Assembly: GCF_014773245.1 (NCBI RefSeq)
Contig: NZ_JACWMX010000010.1
Location: 1 to 64,000 of the forward strand
Origin: Mucilaginibacter glaciei
Lineage (GTDB): Bacteria > Bacteroidota > Bacteroidia > Sphingobacteriales > Sphingobacteriaceae
Length of the DNA stretch: 64,000 nt
Direction of reading: 5' to 3'
Each line of letters opens with the position of its first letter. Position 1 is the first letter of the stretch. This document shows, in pieces, positions 59,835 to 64,000 of the stretch. A program made the position numbers and the translations under genes. The notes under the pieces were generated by a model. The model searched no databases, had not been told where the DNA came from, and saw nothing but the letters and a program-made list of their open reading frames with translations.

Positions 59835-62800
59835 GCGTTTTTCCCCATCGGTTAACATACTGACGCAAGATGTTGACTTAAGCCAGTATTTCCTGACCTC
59901 AAACGTACAGGCAGTATTTGACCTGATAACTAATAATTACAATTCCGGCATACGTTCCCTAAATTTGATCGGTGCTTATGGTACAGGAAAGTCCTCTTTT
60001 TTGTCAGCGCTCATGCAGCACCTGATCGATGAGCAAGTATTTTTGGACGATCATAAGTGGTGTACTTTAAAGCAATTTACGATACTTAAAGCAGTTAGTG
60101 ATTATGACTCCTTTATCCGGCAGTTCGCGGATCTTATCGGGTCGAACAGTGATAAGCCTCAGCAGTTGTTAAAGAATTTTGTGCAGTTTTTGACTTTACA
60201 AAACCAACAGGGCAATTGCGTGGTAGTTGTCGTAGATGAGTTCGGAAAGATGCTGGAATATGCCGCCAAATATGAACCTGAAAAAGAGTTGTATTTTATT
60301 CAGCAATTAGCTGAGTTGGTCAACAGCGGTGACTATGAGGTGGTATGGATTTCGACTTTGCATCAGGACTTTTCGGGTTATGCACATCAATTGTCTCGCT
60401 TACAGCGTAACGAATGGGTTAAGGTCAAAGGGCGCTTCAAGGAAATCACTTTTAATGAACCAGTTGAACAACTGCTTTTTCTTGCTAGTCAGCGATTGAA
60501 CAATGCTGTGCCGACTTTTGTGCAACCAGCCTTTGAAAAATTGTTTCAGGCAATAGTCGACGCAAATGTATTTCCGCTGCGTGATTTCTTCAATCCGGAG
60601 GTCGCGGCTAAACTTTATCCGCTGGATATTTTAGCTACTGCCGTGCTGGCGCAGGCTTTACAGCAATATGGACAGAATGAACGTTCCCTGTTTAGTTTTT
60701 TGAGCGGGGATAATTATTTTGATCTGAAAGATTTTGATCAAGGCAACGCTAATTTTTACGGCGTCAGTGCCGTACACGATTATTTAAATTATAACCTGCA
60801 CTCTTTTTTACATTCCAAGGTCAATCCGCATTATTCGCAGTGGGCGGAAATCAGGAATGCTTTGGAACGAGTGGACGGTGAGTTCGATTTTAAACAACAA
60901 ACTTTATATCACGGTATTGTTAAGACGATCGGTATTTTTCAACTATTCCTGCCTGCTAATGCAGTAATAGATCGCACCTTTTTAGCTGCCTACTTGGATC
61001 ATGTGCTGAACATTACTGGTAGTGCACAAGCGATTGCAGAACTGGAACAACGTTTCATCATCAGGTACTATCAGCGCAAACATCGTTACACTTTGTATGA
61101 AGCCAGCGACGTTGATATCGATGTGGCGATTTCGGACGCCGCAGCCGAGGTCAGCCGGGCGAACGACGTGGTTCATTATCTGGGTACCTATTTCGATTTT
61201 CCGACTATGTCGGCCAAACGCGCATATTTTGACCGCGGAACTCCCAGAGTATTTCAATTTAAGATATCAGACAATCCCTACAATGCAACTTTACCGCAAG
61301 GCGAAGTGGACGGCTTCGTTAATTTGATTTTTAGCACATTTTTATCAGTCAATGACCTCGAAAAGGTGTCGGGCCAGAATGATCATGCGGTACTTTACGG
61401 TCTATATCAAAATCCTGACGAGATCAGGAACTTGATCGAAGAGATCGAAAAAGCCGAGATCGCGCGTGAAAAACATAAAGAAGACAGGATCGCCAGAAGA
61501 GAATTGGATAGCATCATTGACCTGCAACGCAATTTGTTGAACCACTATGTGATGGAAAGCTTCTTTAACCGTGAGATCGTTCGCTGGTTCTATCATGGTG
61601 CCGAAGTGTTTACGATAACCAATAACCGCCGTTTCAATGAGATACTTTCTGAGATCTGCACGGAGGTTTATCACCACGCGCCAGTATTCCGTAGCGAGAT
61701 CGCCAATAAAACGAAATTGTCAACGGCTGCTTCCTTGGCACGAAAAGAATTGTTCCAGGCTTTATTTTTAAATGCGGAAAAAGAAAACCTGGGAATTAAA
61801 GGTTTTCCGCCGCAAAAAAGTATCTACTATTCGCTACTGCGGCAAACCCATATTCATGAGTACGGTAACGGCGGCTGGTTTTTACAGGAACCAGAACTTG
61901 AAGCCGACCCTTTTCGTTTTGGTCCTTTGTTTGAAGCCAGCAACGCTTTTTTGGATTCCTCACGTGGGGTCAGGCGAAATGTTGGGGAATTATATGAGAA
62001 GCTCGGTAAGGCGCCTTTTAAGTTGAAAAAGGGCTTTCTTGATTTTTGGATACCAATATTTATGATCCTCAAAAAATCGGATTATGCGCTCTATGGTGAA
62101 TTTGGTTATATAGCCGACTTGAATGCGGAAATATTGGAACTATTGGTCAAAAAGCCGGATAATTATGCGCTCAAGGCATTCGATGTTGCTGGTGTACGGA
62201 TTAACATGTTTAATCGTTACCGGGAAATGCTCCAGCTTCCGCAAAAAGAGCGTACGGATAATGAGGCCTTTGTGCAAACCATCGTGCCTTTTATTAAATT
62301 TTATAAAGAACTGCATGCCTATGCAAAAAACACGCGTCGTATTAGCAAGCCCAGCCAAAAGATCCGAAAAGCACTGATCGATGCGGATGACCCGGAACGG
62401 TTGTTTTTTGAAGATTTTCCGGCGGCTTTAGGTTTCGACCTGATACAATTAAATAAAGACCCACTTTTATTAGGCGAATTTACCACTGCTCTACAAAATG
62501 CTATACGTGAGTTGAGATCTGCTTACGAACAGTTATTGGTACGCTTTGAAAAAGTGATCAATTCACTTTGGAATACGGACCTTGAATTTGCCGATTACAA
62601 AGCAAAATTACGCGCTCGATATCAGGTCGGATTAAAATCATATCTGCTACTGCCATACCAGCGGACATTTTATGATCGTGTTTTCTCTCCACTAGAGGAT
62701 CGTAAAGCTTGGCTCTCTTCTGTTGCGCAATCGCTGATCGCCAAACCGCTGGAGCAAAGCAATGATGACGACGAACTGCGGCTATTTGACCGCTTTTTGG

Positions 62801-63063
62801 AATTGATCCATGAATTGGACAATTTGAACGAGATCGGCAAACAACCCAAACTGGCAGATACCGACGAAACCTTTAAACTGGAGATCACACGGCCTGGAGA
62901 AGATGTCCGTAACCAAGTCATTACGGTGCCTAAGGAGAAATCAACAAAATTCAAGCAGGCACAAAATGACATCGAAACGGCGTTAGCCGGCGAAAATCGG
63001 TTTACCAAAATTGCTATCTTAGCTGAAATGCTCAAAAAAGAAATAGATCGGGATGGAAAATAA
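59827..63063 (+). CDS. sspC: large P-loop ATPase, SspC-like
   Basis: A 1,078-aa protein. Walker A GAYGTGKSS is at 49-57, Walker B VVVVDEFGK at 133-141 with DE at 137-138, and a sensor-like STLHQDF at 176-182. The remaining ~850 residues are helical with no motif I recognise. By position between a DUF4007 and a PAPS-reductase-family gene it corresponds to SspC, the ATPase of phosphorothioation modules. ATG at 59827 overlaps sspB by 8 nt; an upstream in-frame ATG (59737) is inside sspB and not supported. It overlaps the third gene by 11 nt. Confidence 0.78.
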   Translation: MAKRFSPSVNILTQDVDLSQYFLTSNVQAVFDLITNNYNSGIRSLNLIGAYGTGKSSFLSALMQHLIDEQVFLDDHKWCTLKQFTILKAVSDYDSFIRQFADLIGSNSDKPQQLLKNFVQFLTLQNQQGNCVVVVVDEFGKMLEYAAKYEPEKELYFIQQLAELVNSGDYEVVWISTLHQDFSGYAHQLSRLQRNEWVKVKGRFKEITFNEPVEQLLFLASQRLNNAVPTFVQPAFEKLFQAIVDANVFPLRDFFNPEVAAKLYPLDILATAVLAQALQQYGQNERSLFSFLSGDNYFDLKDFDQGNANFYGVSAVHDYLNYNLHSFLHSKVNPHYSQWAEIRNALERVDGEFDFKQQTLYHGIVKTIGIFQLFLPANAVIDRTFLAAYLDHVLNITGSAQAIAELEQRFIIRYYQRKHRYTLYEASDVDIDVAISDAAAEVSRANDVVHYLGTYFDFPTMSAKRAYFDRGTPRVFQFKISDNPYNATLPQGEVDGFVNLIFSTFLSVNDLEKVSGQNDHAVLYGLYQNPDEIRNLIEEIEKAEIAREKHKEDRIARRELDSIIDLQRNLLNHYVMESFFNREIVRWFYHGAEVFTITNNRRFNEILSEICTEVYHHAPVFRSEIANKTKLSTAASLARKELFQALFLNAEKENLGIKGFPPQKSIYYSLLRQTHIHEYGNGGWFLQEPELEADPFRFGPLFEASNAFLDSSRGVRRNVGELYEKLGKAPFKLKKGFLDFWIPIFMILKKSDYALYGEFGYIADLNAEILELLVKKPDNYALKAFDVAGVRINMFNRYREMLQLPQKERTDNEAFVQTIVPFIKFYKELHAYAKNTRRISKPSQKIRKALIDADDPERLFFEDFPAALGFDLIQLNKDPLLLGEFTTALQNAIRELRSAYEQLLVRFEKVINSLWNTDLEFADYKAKLRARYQVGLKSYLLLPYQRTFYDRVFSPLEDRKAWLSSVAQSLIAKPLEQSNDDDELRLFDRFLELIHELDNLNEIGKQPKLADTDETFKLEITRPGEDVRNQVITVPKEKSTKFKQAQNDIETALAGENRFTKIAILAEMLKKEIDRDGK

Positions 63064-64000
63064 ACAGGTTAGGCACGTATTGGGTATATCCGGCGGCAAA
63101 GACAGCGCTGCGCTGGCGATCTATATGCAATCGCTTTACCCGGGCATGGCTATTGAGTATTATACCTGCGATACAGGAAAGGAACTTGATGAAACCTATC
63201 AGCTTATTCGTAACCTGGAATCGCGGATTGGCGTAACTGTACACAAATTATATGCGCCGACCGCTGATAAAGACAATCCTTTTGATTATTACCATCGCTT
63301 ATACGGCGGGTTCCTCCCTTCCTCGAATGCGCGTTGGTGTACCCAAAAATTAAAGATCGAGCCTTTTGAACAATACATCGGTTCAACGCCAGTCATCTCT
63401 TATGTAGGCATACGGGGCGATGAGGACCGTGAGGGTTATATTTCTACCAAACCTAATGTCCAGTCTATTTTTCCTTTCCGGAAAAACATCTGGAGCGAAG
63501 AAGTTGTAAGTAAGGCCCTTGCGAACGATAACATCTTTAACCTAAATAAACTTTATAAAGAGTTTCTGCCACATAACCTTTATGAGCGCGCGGTTGATAT
63601 CATTGCTACTCCTTTGTCTATGCGCTACGATCAACAGCTAAAAGTAAAAAACCTATTGGACCTGGGTATCAAAGAGTTCAACCACGTTGTGTTTGAACTC
63701 ATGAAAAGTACAAGACTGCCCATAGCGCAACTGCACGGATTTCCGTTACTGGATAACGAGGAGATACTGGTACGCGAAGATATCTTTAGGATATTACGCG
63801 AAAGCGGTGTCGGTGTGCCCCAATATTATGAGGAGATACCCTATGACGTTCACGGAAAGAAAGGCATCTATAACCGCAGCCGCTCCGGTTGTTTCTTTTG
63901 CTTCTTCCAGCAAAAGATCGAATGGGTATGGCTGTATGAACAAAACCCCGCCAAGTTTTTCCTGGCCATGGAATATGAAAAAGACGGGTATACCTGGAAC
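63053..64000 (+). CDS. sspD: PP-loop/PAPS-reductase-family protein, SspD-like (truncated by window edge)
   Basis: The frame stays open from ATG 63053 to the last base (316 codons), so the gene is cut by the window. Residues 13-18 read SGGKDS, the ATP-pyrophosphatase PP-loop; RWCTQKLK holds a conserved Cys at 96; RSGCFFCF has Cys280 and Cys283, a CxxC pair as in DndC/SspD proteins. These enzymes adenylate DNA and pass sulfur from a cysteine desulfurase to the backbone. It overlaps sspC by 11 nt. A BREX type-4 BrxP relation is possible. The desulfurase partner (SspA) is not in the window. Confidence 0.8.
   Translation, partial: MENKQVRHVLGISGGKDSAALAIYMQSLYPGMAIEYYTCDTGKELDETYQLIRNLESRIGVTVHKLYAPTADKDNPFDYYHRLYGGFLPSSNARWCTQKLKIEPFEQYIGSTPVISYVGIRGDEDREGYISTKPNVQSIFPFRKNIWSEEVVSKALANDNIFNLNKLYKEFLPHNLYERAVDIIATPLSMRYDQQLKVKNLLDLGIKEFNHVVFELMKSTRLPIAQLHGFPLLDNEEILVREDIFRILRESGVGVPQYYEEIPYDVHGKKGIYNRSRSGCFFCFFQQKIEWVWLYEQNPAKFFLAMEYEKDGYTWN

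Noticed and set aside
63032..63386. - strand frames over the sspD start
   Set aside because: They are shadows of the PP-loop gene, which has clear SGGKDS and CxxC motifs on the + strand.

Overview
The window reads as a chromosomal segment of a Bacteroidota member of the family Sphingobacteriaceae, most probably Mucilaginibacter or a close relative. This is inferred, not searched. The grounds are Bacteroidota promoters (TTG, about 19 nt, TAnnTTTG), almost no Shine-Dalgarno sites, and families typical of that group: DUF4407, DUF6515, a GldG/GldF-like ABC pair, CBM9-like secreted proteins, many secreted peptidases, and a 29-residue COX24-type ribosomal protein next to HU, a TPR protein and RNase G.

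Layout. Positions 1-400 hold tandem leftward promoters reading off the left edge, perhaps into an rRNA operon. From 0.5 to 9.2 kb are an RsmF-type rRNA methyltransferase, a zinc metallopeptidase, an M61-M28 secreted peptidase operon, a DUF4407 membrane protein, a rhodanese and a prohibitin-like SPFH protein. From 9.3 to 20.3 kb are a flippase-like membrane protein overlapping a glycosyltransferase, a SpoIIE phosphatase, RadA, a CBM9 protein, the leftward HU-TPR-bS22/mS38-like-RNase G operon, and rightward MutY and SSB. From 20.3 to 26.6 kb lie S9, beta-lactamase-like and M20 hydrolases. From 26.6 to 31.2 kb is a complete cyanophycin locus: cyanophycinase plus isoaspartyl peptidase, divergent from cyanophycin synthetase. 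From 31.2 to 51.9 kb are housekeeping and accessory genes (Map, AlkA-like, RarA, TMEM175 channel, ABC exporter, GNAT, RlmI-like, flavodoxin, Csp-like copper protein, SGNH esterase, DinB, S41 protease, hybrid histidine kinase). From 52 to 56.6 kb is a xylose operon (xylB-xylA-symporter).

At 56,753 a tRNA-Asp(GUC) gene marks the start of an integrated island. It is followed by a tyrosine recombinase, about 0.5 kb of AT-rich non-coding DNA containing an 18-bp perfect hairpin, and then three overlapping genes: a DUF4007 protein (SspB-like), a 1,078-residue P-loop ATPase (SspC-like) and a PP-loop/PAPS-reductase-family protein (SspD-like, cut by the window edge). This is the signature of an SspBCD-type DNA phosphorothioation defence module, or of its type-4-BREX-like relative. 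The restriction or effector part must lie beyond position 64,000.

Between genes there are several strong hairpins. The most unusual structure is a two-copy dispersed element (12.8 kb and 24.3 kb) made of a CTGACA hairpin, 9-nt-periodic GTTCAY repeats and a GTTCACGTGAAC palindrome. Both copies sit between convergent genes. A nested palindromic element lies at 26.5 kb.
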